47,788 nucleotides of DNA, taken from NCBI GenBank assembly GCA_947571135.1, contig CANOWY010000009.1, positions 1 to 47,788 of the forward strand. The letters are read 5' to 3'. Source of the stretch: an uncultured Mycoplasmatota bacterium. Its GTDB lineage: Bacteria; Bacillota_I; Bacilli_A; RF39; UBA660. Below the pieces are notes generated by a model. It saw only the letters and a program-made list of their open reading frames with translations. It made no database searches and had not been told where the DNA came from. The stretch's first letter is position 1. The number at the start of each line of letters is the position of its first letter. The position numbers were made by a program, and so were the translations under genes. This document shows positions 1 through 7,692 of this stretch, piece after piece.

Positions 1-10
1 CTTTTTTCAT
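1..10 (-). CDS. 5' end of a gene running off the left edge
   Basis: Only the start codon and two lysine codons (Met-Lys-Lys) are inside the window. An ATG is preceded by a strong Shine-Dalgarno sequence (GGAGGAAAGA) and by a near-consensus promoter further upstream, so a real gene very probably starts here. The Met-Lys-Lys opening suggests an exported or membrane protein, but nothing more can be said. Confidence 0.6.
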
Positions 11-35
11 TCTTTCCTCCATCTATCTTATCTAC

Positions 36-64
36 ATTATAAATTATTTTCTCTTTATTTTCAA
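36..64 (-). promoter_or_regulatory. Promoter of the left-edge gene
   Basis: On the minus strand a -35 TTGAAA and a perfect -10 TATAAT are separated by 17 bp and lie about 25 bp upstream of the start codon of the truncated left-edge gene. This fits a housekeeping sigma-A promoter. Confidence 0.65.
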
Positions 65-70
65 TCATCA

Positions 71-97
71 AAAAAAGAAAACCAATCGATTTTCTTT
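71..97 (-). terminator. Rho-independent terminator
   Basis: An 8-bp stem (AAAGAAAA / TTTTCTTT) with an 8-base loop is followed by a run of T on the minus strand. It overlaps the stop codon of the low-complexity membrane protein gene and separates it from the left-edge gene. Confidence 0.55.
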
Positions 98-1904
98 AAT
101 TACAAGTATATCCAAGTCCTGATAGGAATGCTCTTAAAATGTTAATATTATTTGGTAGTTTTCCATTTAAATCTTTATTCATCTCTTCTAAAGTTTTATT
201 AGATTTTAAAATAATACTTTTTCCATTTTCATTAAATGTTTCTTGTCCAATAATATTATGTATTCCTACTGTATTATCATAACTATTTACTATACTAGTG
301 TAATCATTTAAAGTATTAAATTTAAATTCTGCTTTTCTAGTTGCATTAAAGAAATTATCATTTGCATCTACTCCTATTTTATAGGAATCTACAAAAGTAG
401 CAGAAATGTCTTCTAAAGTTTCTTCTTTTTTTACACAGGTTAAATATTTTGCTGGTGCTGTTCTTGAAATGGTTACTTTTGCTTTTACAGTATTTTGATT
501 ATTATATTCATCACTTACAATAATTTCTACTTCATGTTCCCCGATATTTTTAGTAATATTGGTTACATCTCCAACAAATTCATAAGAACATTTAGAAGCA
601 TCGATACATTGCTCAATAAAATCAGAAGCATTCAACGTAGAATTTGGTAACAGGGTTAAGTCATTTGTAATCACTTCTGGTTTAGTTGTATCATCTACAA
701 TTATTGTTCCTTCTGTTGTTGTTTTTCCACAAGTCGCTGTATATTTATATGTACTTACCTTGTTAATATCGACATTTTCTAAATTTAAGGCACAGTCTTC
801 TGCTTTAAAGCCTTGAAGTGTTACATAATCCTCTACTCTATAAGACAAAATGCTTCCCAATTCTAATTTTACTTCTTTTGTAGTAAATGTATTTGTTGTT
901 TTATTTTTGGCTAATGCAAGAAAATAATATACGCCAAAACCTATTGCTGCAATTAAAATAAGAAGTAAAATGACAATAACTAATTTAGAATTTCCTTTTC
1001 TATCTTTTTTCTTTTTATTGTTTTCAAATACAGGTGGAACTGGCACGGCATTAAAGTCATCTATTGATGGTTGTTGTGGTGTTTCTTCTACTTTGGCACT
1101 TTCTGGAGTTGCTAGATTCACAGGTTCTTCTGGAGTATCTAATGCTTCTGGTTGTGCAATGGTTTGATTCATTTCTACTGGAACGGAGTCTACTACTTCT
1201 TTTATTGGTTCTTCTGCTAAAGTATCAATTGTTTCTATCACTGGTTCACTGTTTATTTCAGTATTCATTGAATTTGCTGGCTCTGTATTTTCTACTAGTG
1301 TTTCTTCTACTTTGGTACTTTCTGGAGTTACCAGATTCACTGGCTCTTCTGGAATACTTTCTATTTTAATTTCGGTATTTGTCAAATCATTTACTACTGT
1401 TGGTGTAGGAATTGCTTGCGGTATAGGTGCAATGGTCTCATTTGATGCTATTGCATTTTCTTCTACCGAATTTATTGGTACAGTTGAAATGGTGTTATTT
1501 GTATTTACGTTAGTACTCATTGATGGATCTACTACCGCTTCTCCAGTTTCAACTGGATTTATAATTTCTTTTGGTTGTTCTGCTATTGGAGCCAATGTTT
1601 CTACTGTTGTTGCTACTGGTTCTACTGTTCCATTTAAAATAGAATCTAAGGTTGGTTTTACAGGTGTTACAGTGTCTATTGGTACAGTATTCTCTACTGT
1701 TTCTTTTATTATTTCTGGTTTTGAATCTGCATTTACTAAACTATCGTTTTCTCCATTTCCATGATTTGGGAAAACTGTATTATGATTTACTTCCACTGTT
1801 GTATTGTTTAAATTTACACCTACGTTTGGATTGGTCGTTGGATTTTCCATACTCCCTATTGTATTTCCATTCATTCCATTTGTATTATTTTGTTGATTAT
1901 CCAT
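96..1904 (-). CDS. Membrane protein with long low-complexity arm and Ig-like ectodomain
   Basis: I do not recognise a named family. The 602-residue product has about 295 N-terminal residues of low-complexity sequence rich in Thr, Val, Pro, Glu and Asn. A basic KKKKDRK stretch, one transmembrane helix (about 307-327) and an ectodomain of about 270 residues follow. Residues of roughly 403-481 look like an Ig-like/HYR-type beta domain (it starts DDTTKPEV and contains EVEIIVSDEYNN). With no signal peptide, the long arm is predicted to lie in the cytoplasm, unless it is exported in an unusual way. The arm contains a duplicated 16-residue block (EEPVNL.TPES.KVEET). I chose the ATG at 1904 because an AAGGGG Shine-Dalgarno lies just upstream; an in-frame ATG at 1925 would add seven residues but lacks such a site. 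It has its own promoter and terminator. Confidence 0.85.
   Translation of the reverse strand: MDNQQNNTNGMNGNTIGSMENPTTNPNVGVNLNNTTVEVNHNTVFPNHGNGENDSLVNADSKPEIIKETVENTVPIDTVTPVKPTLDSILNGTVEPVATTVETLAPIAEQPKEIINPVETGEAVVDPSMSTNVNTNNTISTVPINSVEENAIASNETIAPIPQAIPTPTVVNDLTNTEIKIESIPEEPVNLVTPESTKVEETLVENTEPANSMNTEINSEPVIETIDTLAEEPIKEVVDSVPVEMNQTIAQPEALDTPEEPVNLATPESAKVEETPQQPSIDDFNAVPVPPVFENNKKKKDRKGNSKLVIVILLLILIAAIGFGVYYFLALAKNKTTNTFTTKEVKLELGSILSYRVEDYVTLQGFKAEDCALNLENVDINKVSTYKYTATCGKTTTEGTIIVDDTTKPEVITNDLTLLPNSTLNASDFIEQCIDASKCSYEFVGDVTNITKNIGEHEVEIIVSDEYNNQNTVKAKVTISRTAPAKYLTCVKKEETLEDISATFVDSYKIGVDANDNFFNATRKAEFKFNTLNDYTSIVNSYDNTVGIHNIIGQETFNENGKSIILKSNKTLEEMNKDLNGKLPNNINILRAFLSGLGYTCN
1081..1352. 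repeat. Pair of 53-bp direct repeats inside a coding region
   Basis: Bases 1081-1133 and 1300-1352 match at 48 of 53 positions by hand comparison. They encode the duplicated EEPVNL.TPES.KVEET block of the low-complexity arm. Most differences fall in third codon positions, so this looks like an old intragenic duplication kept in frame. Confidence 0.75.
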
Positions 1905-1933
1905 GATATCAATCCCCTTTATCATATATCATA

Positions 1934-1961
1934 ATTATACTATATTCTCATAAAAAGGCAA
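1934..1961 (-). promoter_or_regulatory. Promoter of the low-complexity membrane protein gene
   Basis: TTGCCT, a 16-bp spacer and a perfect TATAAT on the minus strand end about 30 bp before the chosen start codon. The promoter lies directly after the terminator of the upstream gene. Confidence 0.5.
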
Positions 1962-1964
1962 GAA

Positions 1965-1996
1965 AAAAGAAAAATGTAGGTTTACACTTTTCTTTT
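1965..1996 (-). terminator. Terminator of the glucosaminidase-like gene
   Basis: Two 14-base arms (1965-1978 and 1983-1996) pair at 13 of 14 positions around a 4-base loop. On the minus strand the stem is followed by a T-rich tract, just after the glucosaminidase-like gene. Confidence 0.65.
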
Positions 1997-2005
1997 ACAT
2001 CAACA

Positions 2006-2722
2006 TTAACTATTTTTTATTTTTTTCATATAGTATCTAACTTTTGATGCCCAAGTCGAACTTTCCGCATATTTTTTCCCTATTGACTCTGGCGTTTTCA
2101 ATCCTTTTTTGTAATAATTATTGGATAAATTTTTAAAGAAAGCCTCAATACCTGCACTTAAAGAACTAAATTTTGCATAAGAACTTCCTCCACAAGTATT
2201 TTTTCCTTTCATTCCTCCAACATTATTACATTTTCTTGTAAGATAACTACAAGTTCCTGATGAACAACCAGTTTCTAGTAAAACGATTGACACCGCAAGA
2301 TAAGGATCGACGCCATATTTAATTGATGACTTAGCAAATACCATACCATATCCTTTTAATGTTGATTTTAGATTTTTGTCTAATTTTTTGGCCAACTGTT
2401 CCAACGTCATGCCATCATAGACAATCTTTTTGTTTGTTTTTGTTGTTTTTGTAGACTTACTTTCCGTTTTTTTTGTTTCTGTTTTTTCCTTTGTTGTTTC
2501 TTTCGTTTCAGTCTTGTCATTTATCGCTAGTAATTCACTAGCATTTTCACTACTTAGTAACGTATTGTTACTAATACTACTTACCAACATATTTTTGGTT
2601 GGAAGAACAGCAAAACTATCTTCCCTACTTTTTGTTCCATCTAACGTTTTTACAGTGCAGATGTTTACAAGAAGAATCGTGGTTATGGCCATTGCGGCCT
2701 TAACCGACGGTAATTTTTTCAT
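2006..2722 (-). CDS. Exported glucosaminidase/lysozyme-like protein
   Basis: The 238-residue protein has an N-terminal hydrophobic export segment (about 8-24), a Lys/Thr/Glu-rich linker (about 70-105) and a C-terminal domain like the mannosyl-glycoprotein endo-beta-N-acetylglucosaminidase family. Key features are VSIVLLETGCSSG, with the glutamate where the family has its catalytic acid, then NNVGGMKG, and AGIEAFFKNLSNNYYKKGL. It is predicted to cleave peptidoglycan glycan strands outside the membrane. Cysteines around the active region (GCSSGTC, RKCNN, NTCGG) suggest disulfides. The ATG has a GAGGT Shine-Dalgarno and a consensus-like promoter. The family call is sound; the exact bond cut is not known. 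Confidence 0.8.
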   Translation of the reverse strand: MKKLPSVKAAMAITTILLVNICTVKTLDGTKSREDSFAVLPTKNMLVSSISNNTLLSSENASELLAINDKTETKETTKEKTETKKTESKSTKTTKTNKKIVYDGMTLEQLAKKLDKNLKSTLKGYGMVFAKSSIKYGVDPYLAVSIVLLETGCSSGTCSYLTRKCNNVGGMKGKNTCGGSSYAKFSSLSAGIEAFFKNLSNNYYKKGLKTPESIGKKYAESSTWASKVRYYMKKIKNS

Positions 2723-2759
2723 TTTTACTCTACCTCTTTTTTTTTGCGGAACGGTTTCT

Positions 2760-2788
2760 ATACTATCATATTCTTAAATGTGTGTCAA
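2760..2788 (-). promoter_or_regulatory. Promoter of the glucosaminidase-like gene
   Basis: A perfect TTGACA and a TAGTAT are separated by 17 bp on the minus strand, about 40 bp upstream of the start codon. The arrangement is that of a sigma-A promoter. Confidence 0.65.
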
Positions 2789-2814
2789 ATTGTGGGCGGT
2801 TAAAAAATGCTACC

Positions 2815-2838
2815 AAATACTGGATAGATCCTGTATTT
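2815..2838 (-). terminator. Probable terminator after spmB
   Basis: A stem of AAATAC with GGAT pairing to ATCC with GTATTT (one internal mismatch) lies about 20 bp beyond the spmB stop codon. A T6 run follows on the minus strand after a short gap, so it probably ends the dacB-spmA-spmB operon. Confidence 0.4.
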
Positions 2839-2857
2839 AAGCCAAAAAAATCAACTT

Positions 2858-3376
2858 TTAAAAAATTAAACTTACGACTATAAAACTAGCAATAATTCCA
2901 ATGAAATCTGCAAATAAACCAGTTGATAATGCATGTCTTGTCTTGTTTATTTTTATACTTCCAAAATATAAGGCTAGTACATAAATCGTCGTATCTGTAC
3001 ACCCTTGAATGGTTGATGCAAGCCTTCCAACAAAAGAGTCTGGTCCAAAATTCGCAAAAATATCATTCATAATTGCCAAAGAGGCTGTTCCAGATATGGG
3101 ACGTACAAAAGCCATAGGTAAAATGTTTAATGGTAAATTTATTTTTGTTAAAATAGGAGAAATTACACTAAACATAGTTTCTAAAAGATGGCTATTTAAA
3201 AAGATATTTATCGCAAATACCATAGCAATTATAGATGGGAAAATGTGAAATACAGTAATTAACCCTTCTTTTGCTCCTTCTAAAAAGGTATCGTAAATCA
3301 TAACTTTTTTCTTAAAGGCATAAAAAACCACGAATAATACAAATAAAGGGATAATTAATTTAGATATGGTGCTCAT
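2858..3376 (-). CDS. spmB: Spore maturation protein B
   Basis: The 172-residue polytopic membrane protein belongs to the nucleoside-recognition/Gate family, close in length to Bacillus SpmB (about 178). The motifs MAFVRPISGTASLAIMND and STIQGCTDTTIYVLALYFG are typical of SpmB. In Bacillus, SpmA and SpmB are needed for normal dehydration of the spore core. It is the third gene of an operon with the same order as Bacillus dacB-spmA-spmB, and its start overlaps the spmA stop in an ATGA, so the two are translationally coupled. Confidence 0.93.
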   Translation of the reverse strand: MSTISKLIIPLFVLFVVFYAFKKKVMIYDTFLEGAKEGLITVFHIFPSIIAMVFAINIFLNSHLLETMFSVISPILTKINLPLNILPMAFVRPISGTASLAIMNDIFANFGPDSFVGRLASTIQGCTDTTIYVLALYFGSIKINKTRHALSTGLFADFIGIIASFIVVSLIF

Positions 3377-3954
3377 TTTACTTTCCTCTTTCTTCTAATA
3401 TAATCTAATGTAAGTCCGGCAATACTAGCGCAAACAGTTGCTAAAATAGCAGTAATGATTATTTCTTCTGGGTTGGCACTTTTATGCATCATACGAAGGG
3501 CAATGACAGTTGTAGGTACAATCGTAACTCCACTTGTATTTAATACTAGAAATGTAATCATCGCATCACTGGCTTCGTCTTTTTTCTTGTTTTCTTCTTG
3601 CATACTCTCCATGGCTTTTAATCCAAAAGGTGTAGCAGCACTCCCAAGACCTAGAGCATTTGCACAAATATTCGATGTAATATATCCTAAAGCCTTTGAA
3701 TCTTTTTTTAATGATGGGAAAAGTTTACTTAATACTGGTTTTACAAAGTTTCCCATTTTAGTAAGCATGCCGCTTTTTTCAGCAATTTTCATAATTCCAG
3801 ACCATAGTACAATAATAGGGAGTAAATCCATAACCATACCTACTCCATTTGTAGCACTATTTAAAATAGTATCATTTAAGTCACTTACACTTCCAAAAAA
3901 AATGGTAAAAATAATTCCTACTATAATAAAAAAACCCCATATTTTGTTAATCAT
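3373..3954 (-). CDS. spmA: Spore maturation protein A
   Basis: The 193-residue membrane protein has the SpmA pattern of several hydrophobic segments with ITSNICANALGLGSAATPFG, MITFLVLNTSGVTIVPTTVI and a basic C-terminus (YIRRKRKVK). Bacillus SpmA is 196 residues. It acts with SpmB during spore core dehydration, apparently at the level of cortex or forespore membrane. Its start overlaps the end of dacB by 8 bp. The identification rests on motifs and on operon order, which agree. Confidence 0.93.
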   Translation of the reverse strand: MINKIWGFFIIVGIIFTIFFGSVSDLNDTILNSATNGVGMVMDLLPIIVLWSGIMKIAEKSGMLTKMGNFVKPVLSKLFPSLKKDSKALGYITSNICANALGLGSAATPFGLKAMESMQEENKKKDEASDAMITFLVLNTSGVTIVPTTVIALRMMHKSANPEEIIITAILATVCASIAGLTLDYIRRKRKVK

Positions 3955-5038
3955 GTTTAAACCATCCTAAAATTTTTTGGAATATATTTTGTTTCTTTGA
4001 TTCTTCTTGCTCTTTTTTTTCTACATAAATATTCTCTTCTCTTACCATCTTATCCCCTAATTTTATTTTTACCTTTCCTACAATATCTCCAGTTTTATAA
4101 TCGTTTAATTTTTCTAGTCTAAAATCAAGAGAAATACTTTCTTTTTCTTTCTCTTTTACCATTAAATAAATATCTTTTTCTATATATAAAGTATCGTTTT
4201 TGTAAAAAGTTTCATTTTCAACAGTAAAGTTATTCTTATCTACTACTTTTACACTATCATATTCTCGAAATAAAGTTTCATAAAGGTATTTATGATCATC
4301 CCAATCATCTGGATCATTTAAGGAAACAACGGTGATATTTTTATTGTCTTTTGAAGCCGTGGAAACAAGGGTACGTCTTGCTTTCTCCGTAAATCCAGTT
4401 TTTCCTCCCGTTGTGTATTCATATAAACTTAACATTTTATTCTTATTCGACCAAGAATAGGTTTTTCTATCACTTTTCGCTACATAATTTTTAGTACTTA
4501 CAATCTCTTTATATGTATTATTTTGCATGGCATAACTAGATAAAATCGCCATGTCATAGGCAGTCGATGTATTTCCGTTTCCTTCATTGTTTTCCAGTCC
4601 ATGTGGATTTATAAATTTGGTATTGTTCATACCAATTTCTCTTGCTTTTTGGTTCATTAACAGAACAAACTTATCAACATCACCTCCTACAAATTCAGCG
4701 ATGGCAAGCGCTGCATCGTTGCCACTACGCATCATAAGACCATATAATAAATCTTTTAATTTCATTGTTTCTCCCACTTCAATATAAATAGCACTACCGA
4801 ATGCTTTTAAAATTGTATTTGTGGCAGTAACATCACTATTTGTATCGGCGAGTTCTAGAGCCACTACAGCCGTCATAATTTTTGTAATACTTGCAATTAA
4901 ATGTTCACTGTTCGCATCTTTTTCATATAAAATACGATTGGTATCCATATCCATAGCGATAATATTTCTTGCCGAAAGAGCATTTACCTTTAAGGGAATA
5001 CAACTTAAAAACAATAACAACACTATAAATTTTTTCAT
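3947..5038 (-). CDS. dacB: D-alanyl-D-alanine carboxypeptidase, sporulation type (DacB/DacF-like)
   Basis: This is a 363-residue low-molecular-weight penicillin-binding protein that trims the terminal D-Ala of peptidoglycan stem peptides. It has a signal peptide, the SxxK motif SITK (Ser50, Lys53), SGN (105-107) and KTG (213-215), then a C-terminal beta domain and an amphipathic tail. Upstream position in a dacB-spmA-spmB operon points to the sporulation-type enzyme that controls cortex cross-linking; DacF is the alternative. I chose the ATG at 5038, which follows TAGTGATG and directly precedes the signal peptide (MKKFIVLLL). A longer reading from 5074 would run into the upstream terminator. 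Confidence 0.9.
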   Translation of the reverse strand: MKKFIVLLLFLSCIPLKVNALSARNIIAMDMDTNRILYEKDANSEHLIASITKIMTAVVALELADTNSDVTATNTILKAFGSAIYIEVGETMKLKDLLYGLMMRSGNDAALAIAEFVGGDVDKFVLLMNQKAREIGMNNTKFINPHGLENNEGNGNTSTAYDMAILSSYAMQNNTYKEIVSTKNYVAKSDRKTYSWSNKNKMLSLYEYTTGGKTGFTEKARRTLVSTASKDNKNITVVSLNDPDDWDDHKYLYETLFREYDSVKVVDKNNFTVENETFYKNDTLYIEKDIYLMVKEKEKESISLDFRLEKLNDYKTGDIVGKVKIKLGDKMVREENIYVEKKEQEESKKQNIFQKILGWFKHD

Positions 5039-5053
5039 AAGCATCACTACAAA

Positions 5054-5061
5054 ATTGTATG
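5054..5061 (-). promoter_or_regulatory. Sigma-E-like -10 element before dacB
   Basis: The minus strand reads CATACAAT between the upstream terminator and the dacB start. This equals the -10 consensus of the mother-cell sigma-E of Bacillus, which drives dacB there. I cannot find a matching -35 (it would fall inside the terminator stem), so the assignment is tentative. Confidence 0.3.
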
Positions 5062-5064
5062 AAA

Positions 5065-5087
5065 AAAAGGACATTTTTAGTCCTTTT
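5065..5087 (-). terminator. Terminator of the lipoprotein gene
   Basis: An 8-bp perfect stem (AAAAGGAC / GTCCTTTT) with a 7-base loop is followed by further T on the minus strand. It ends transcription from the upstream lipoprotein gene before dacB. Confidence 0.7.
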
Positions 5088-5173
5088 GAAAATTGAATAT
5101 AAAATTTAGGTATAAATCTGGCTTTACCTTTGGCTTTTTAATTTTCCAAAGAAAAGAAGAGTCCCCGCTCTCC

Positions 5174-5719
5174 TTAATCATTTGTGTAGTTATAAATTCC
5201 ATGAATTTTTTCAAGCGTTTCTGTACTTATATTTTCTAAAGTCCATTTGCCATCTTTTTTTATTACTGTAAAGTCTATGGTGTATTCGATCGTTTTGGTT
5301 GTTTTTTTCATTTGTTCTAATTTGTAATCTAGAAATTTATCTTTATCATAATTTCCATCTTCATCTATGAATTCACGACGATTGTTATTTTGGTATTCTT
5401 CTGCTTCTTTTTGAGCATTATATAAATCATACACCGTTATTTTTGTAGTTACGGTTGCCTCATCCCCATTATACATTTCATTCGTGATTTTATAACTCAA
5501 ATCTTTATATTGTTTTGTCATAACTTCTTTGTATTTCTCTCCTTGTTCTTCACTCAAATTTTCTTCTTTTATAATATCTTCTAGTCCTGTTAATACTTTT
5601 TCATCTTGATTATTGTATTTAGTCAAATACTCTTTTACAGCATCACTTGCTTTATCAGTTTGACAAGCGCATCCTACTACCATAGATAAAGTTACTAAAA
5701 AAATAATTATTTTTTTCAT
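5174..5719 (-). CDS. Small lipoprotein of unknown function
   Basis: The 181-residue protein starts with a lipoprotein signal peptide and lipobox (MVVGC, Cys17), so it should be anchored in the outer face of the membrane. The mature part is charged and helical, then shows a beta pattern at the end (TIEYTIDFTVIKKDGKWTL) like the small NTF2-like or DUF4878-type lipoproteins of Firmicutes. That resemblance is weak. It is divergent from trpS and has a terminator downstream. Confidence 0.75.
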   Translation of the reverse strand: MKKIIIFLVTLSMVVGCACQTDKASDAVKEYLTKYNNQDEKVLTGLEDIIKEENLSEEQGEKYKEVMTKQYKDLSYKITNEMYNGDEATVTTKITVYDLYNAQKEAEEYQNNNRREFIDEDGNYDKDKFLDYKLEQMKKTTKTIEYTIDFTVIKKDGKWTLENISTETLEKIHGIYNYTND

Positions 5720-5809
5720 AATTGCCTTCTTTCTTTATTTATTTTTATTTTTCTCTAAATGTATTCAAATTATACTTCTTATGATAAAATAAAGCCTAGG
5801 TGATGAAAT

Positions 5810-6793
5810 ATGAAACGATTATTAACTGGTTTACAGCCAAGTGGAGATTTAACTTTAGGTAGCCTTATTGGCGGAATTAAACAAAGTGTTGCTTATCAAA
5901 AAGAATATGATTCTTTTATCTTTGTTCCTGATTTACATGCTATTACGGTACCACAAGATCCAACACTTTTAAAGATGCGCATTAAAAAAAATGTAGCATT
6001 ATATTTAGCCTGCGGGATTGATCCTGAAAAAAATACAATTTACTTACAATCTGAAAATTTATACCATACTAATCTTTCTTGGATTTTAGAATGTCACACT
6101 TATATGGGAGAAGCAAATAGAATGACACAGTTTAAAGATAAAAGTAAAAACCGCGAAAATGTGAGTGTTGGTTTATTTACTTACCCCATTTTAATGGCTG
6201 CCGATATTCTTTTATATGATGCCGATTTTGTTCCTGTTGGCATCGATCAAAAACAACATGTGGAACTTGCGCGTGATATTGCTCACCGTTTTAATAAAAA
6301 ATATGGAGATACTTTTGTAATGCCAGAGCCTTTGATTCCTAAGGTTGGTGCCAAAATTATGGATTTACAAAATCCTACGAAAAAGATGAGTAAATCAGAT
6401 GAAGATACAAAAGGAATTTTGTTTCTTTTAGATGAAGAAGAAGTGTTACGAAAAAAAATTATGGCTGCAGTTACAGATAGTGATAATAAAGTTTATTATG
6501 ATGTTGAAGCAAAACCTGGTATTTCAAACTTGCTTACGATTTACTCTTGTTTAAGTAACATGGAAATAAAAGAAGTAGAAGAAAAGTTTAAGGATTCTAA
6601 CTATGGAAATCTTAAAAAAGAAGTAGCAGATTTGGTAGTAGAAACTTTTACTAATATTCAAAAAAAATACCAAGAATATATGAGTTCTGGTATTGTAGAT
6701 GAAGTTCTAAATCAAGGAAAAATGAAAGTACAAGAAATTGCTAAACAAAAATTTGAAGAAGTTACAAAAAAATTAGGATTAGGTAGATACTAA
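5810..6793 (+). CDS. trpS: Tryptophanyl-tRNA synthetase
   Basis: This class I aminoacyl-tRNA synthetase of 327 residues charges tRNA-Trp. It has the N-terminal TGLQPSGDLTLGSLIGG with the HIGH-equivalent TLGS, the GIDQKQHVELARDIAHRFN region, and KMSKS about residue 195. Its length is normal for the family. The start has an AGGTGATG Shine-Dalgarno. I saw no T-box in the short leader. Its 3' end overlaps the convergent gene by 4 bp. Confidence 0.97.
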   Translation: MKRLLTGLQPSGDLTLGSLIGGIKQSVAYQKEYDSFIFVPDLHAITVPQDPTLLKMRIKKNVALYLACGIDPEKNTIYLQSENLYHTNLSWILECHTYMGEANRMTQFKDKSKNRENVSVGLFTYPILMAADILLYDADFVPVGIDQKQHVELARDIAHRFNKKYGDTFVMPEPLIPKVGAKIMDLQNPTKKMSKSDEDTKGILFLLDEEEVLRKKIMAAVTDSDNKVYYDVEAKPGISNLLTIYSCLSNMEIKEVEEKFKDSNYGNLKKEVADLVVETFTNIQKKYQEYMSSGIVDEVLNQGKMKVQEIAKQKFEEVTKKLGLGRY

Positions 6794-7431
6794 CGACTAT
6801 TGTTATACGAGAGTTTAATGAAATCATAAACTCTTTTTAAATTGTTATCATATTCCTTCTGTAAAGAATTCGTCATATCTTTGTAAATACATTCTATATC
6901 TTCATTATTTTTATTGAACCATTCGCAGTATAAGTATTTAAGTTTACTCAGATTTTTTTCTTGATATAAGGTATCAATTTCGCACTTTATAAGTTTTTTT
7001 ATTTTACTTTCTTGACGTAAAGCCGTACTTACGGGATATTTTTCTAATTTTTCATAAGATAAAGCACTTTCTTTCATGGTAAACATAACTTCACTTAGAT
7101 TTATTTCATCTGAAAGTAATAATCTACTTCTACTAATTACTAAACCTTCGTCGTTTAATTCAAGTGCTAAAGCATTTTTACTATCACTAATCAAAAAAGT
7201 ATTTTCTAAAGAATGATTCGATTTAACAATTGTTTTGTTTTTTATTTGCTCTACTAAAGTAGTTTCGTATTTTATTTTATATTGTAAGTTATCTAGTAAA
7301 CAGATATTACTTGTTCGAAATATAGGGATTTTTTTTATAAATTCTACTTGGTCACTTTCTTCCCATTCATAGAAAGAAAATAATTCATCATCAGATGTGA
7401 AATTTAGAAGAACGTCGTAATAATAATACAT
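6790..7431 (-). CDS. Uncharacterised protein, possibly YjbA/UPF0736-like
   Basis: The 213-residue soluble protein opens MYYYYDVLLNF, followed by FYEWEESDQVEFIKKIPIFR. This recalls the N-terminal pattern of the Bacillus YjbA/UPF0736 (DUF3603) family, whose gene is also a trpS neighbour in Bacillus. It is shorter than YjbA, so the link is a guess. The rest is helical with a charged C-terminus; there is no membrane segment and no catalytic motif that I recognise. Its first 41 bases overlap the end of a small membrane-protein gene, so the pair are co-transcribed. Confidence 0.75.
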   Translation of the reverse strand: MYYYYDVLLNFTSDDELFSFYEWEESDQVEFIKKIPIFRTSNICLLDNLQYKIKYETTLVEQIKNKTIVKSNHSLENTFLISDSKNALALELNDEGLVISRSRLLLSDEINLSEVMFTMKESALSYEKLEKYPVSTALRQESKIKKLIKCEIDTLYQEKNLSKLKYLYCEWFNKNNEDIECIYKDMTNSLQKEYDNNLKRVYDFIKLSYNNSR

Positions 7432-7627
7432 TTTTTATGCTCCTTTCAAAAGATAAAACAATAATACAAATTCCCATCACAAACAACAAACATTCTACTC
7501 TTTTACTAATAAATTTAACAAAATCAAAAAAACTATACCCCATTGTCATTAAATTTGTATATAAAAGAATAAACATAAACCCAATACTTGCTAAAATTGT
7601 TCCAAAAATGGCACTTAATACATTCAT
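7391..7627 (-). CDS. Small two-helix membrane protein
   Basis: This 78-residue protein has two hydrophobic helices (about 5-27 and 45-62) joined by a loop and ends in a basic tail (RSSKFHI). An AGGTGA Shine-Dalgarno precedes the ATG. It overlaps the following 213-residue gene and seems to form a two-gene unit with it, divergent from uppP. I do not recognise a family. Confidence 0.6.
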   Translation of the reverse strand: MNVLSAIFGTILASIGFMFILLYTNLMTMGYSFFDFVKFISKRVECLLFVMGICIIVLSFERSIKNVLLLRRSSKFHI

Positions 7628-7692
7628 ACATTCACCTATTTAATTTTATTTCTTATTTTGTGAATTTATTATATAATTAAGTAGGTGATCAT

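Noticed and set aside
1064-1764. Plus-strand open frames opposite the low-complexity arm
   Set aside because: They are products of the repetitive composition of the opposite strand, rich in Ser/Gly/Thr or Leu/Val, with no start signals.
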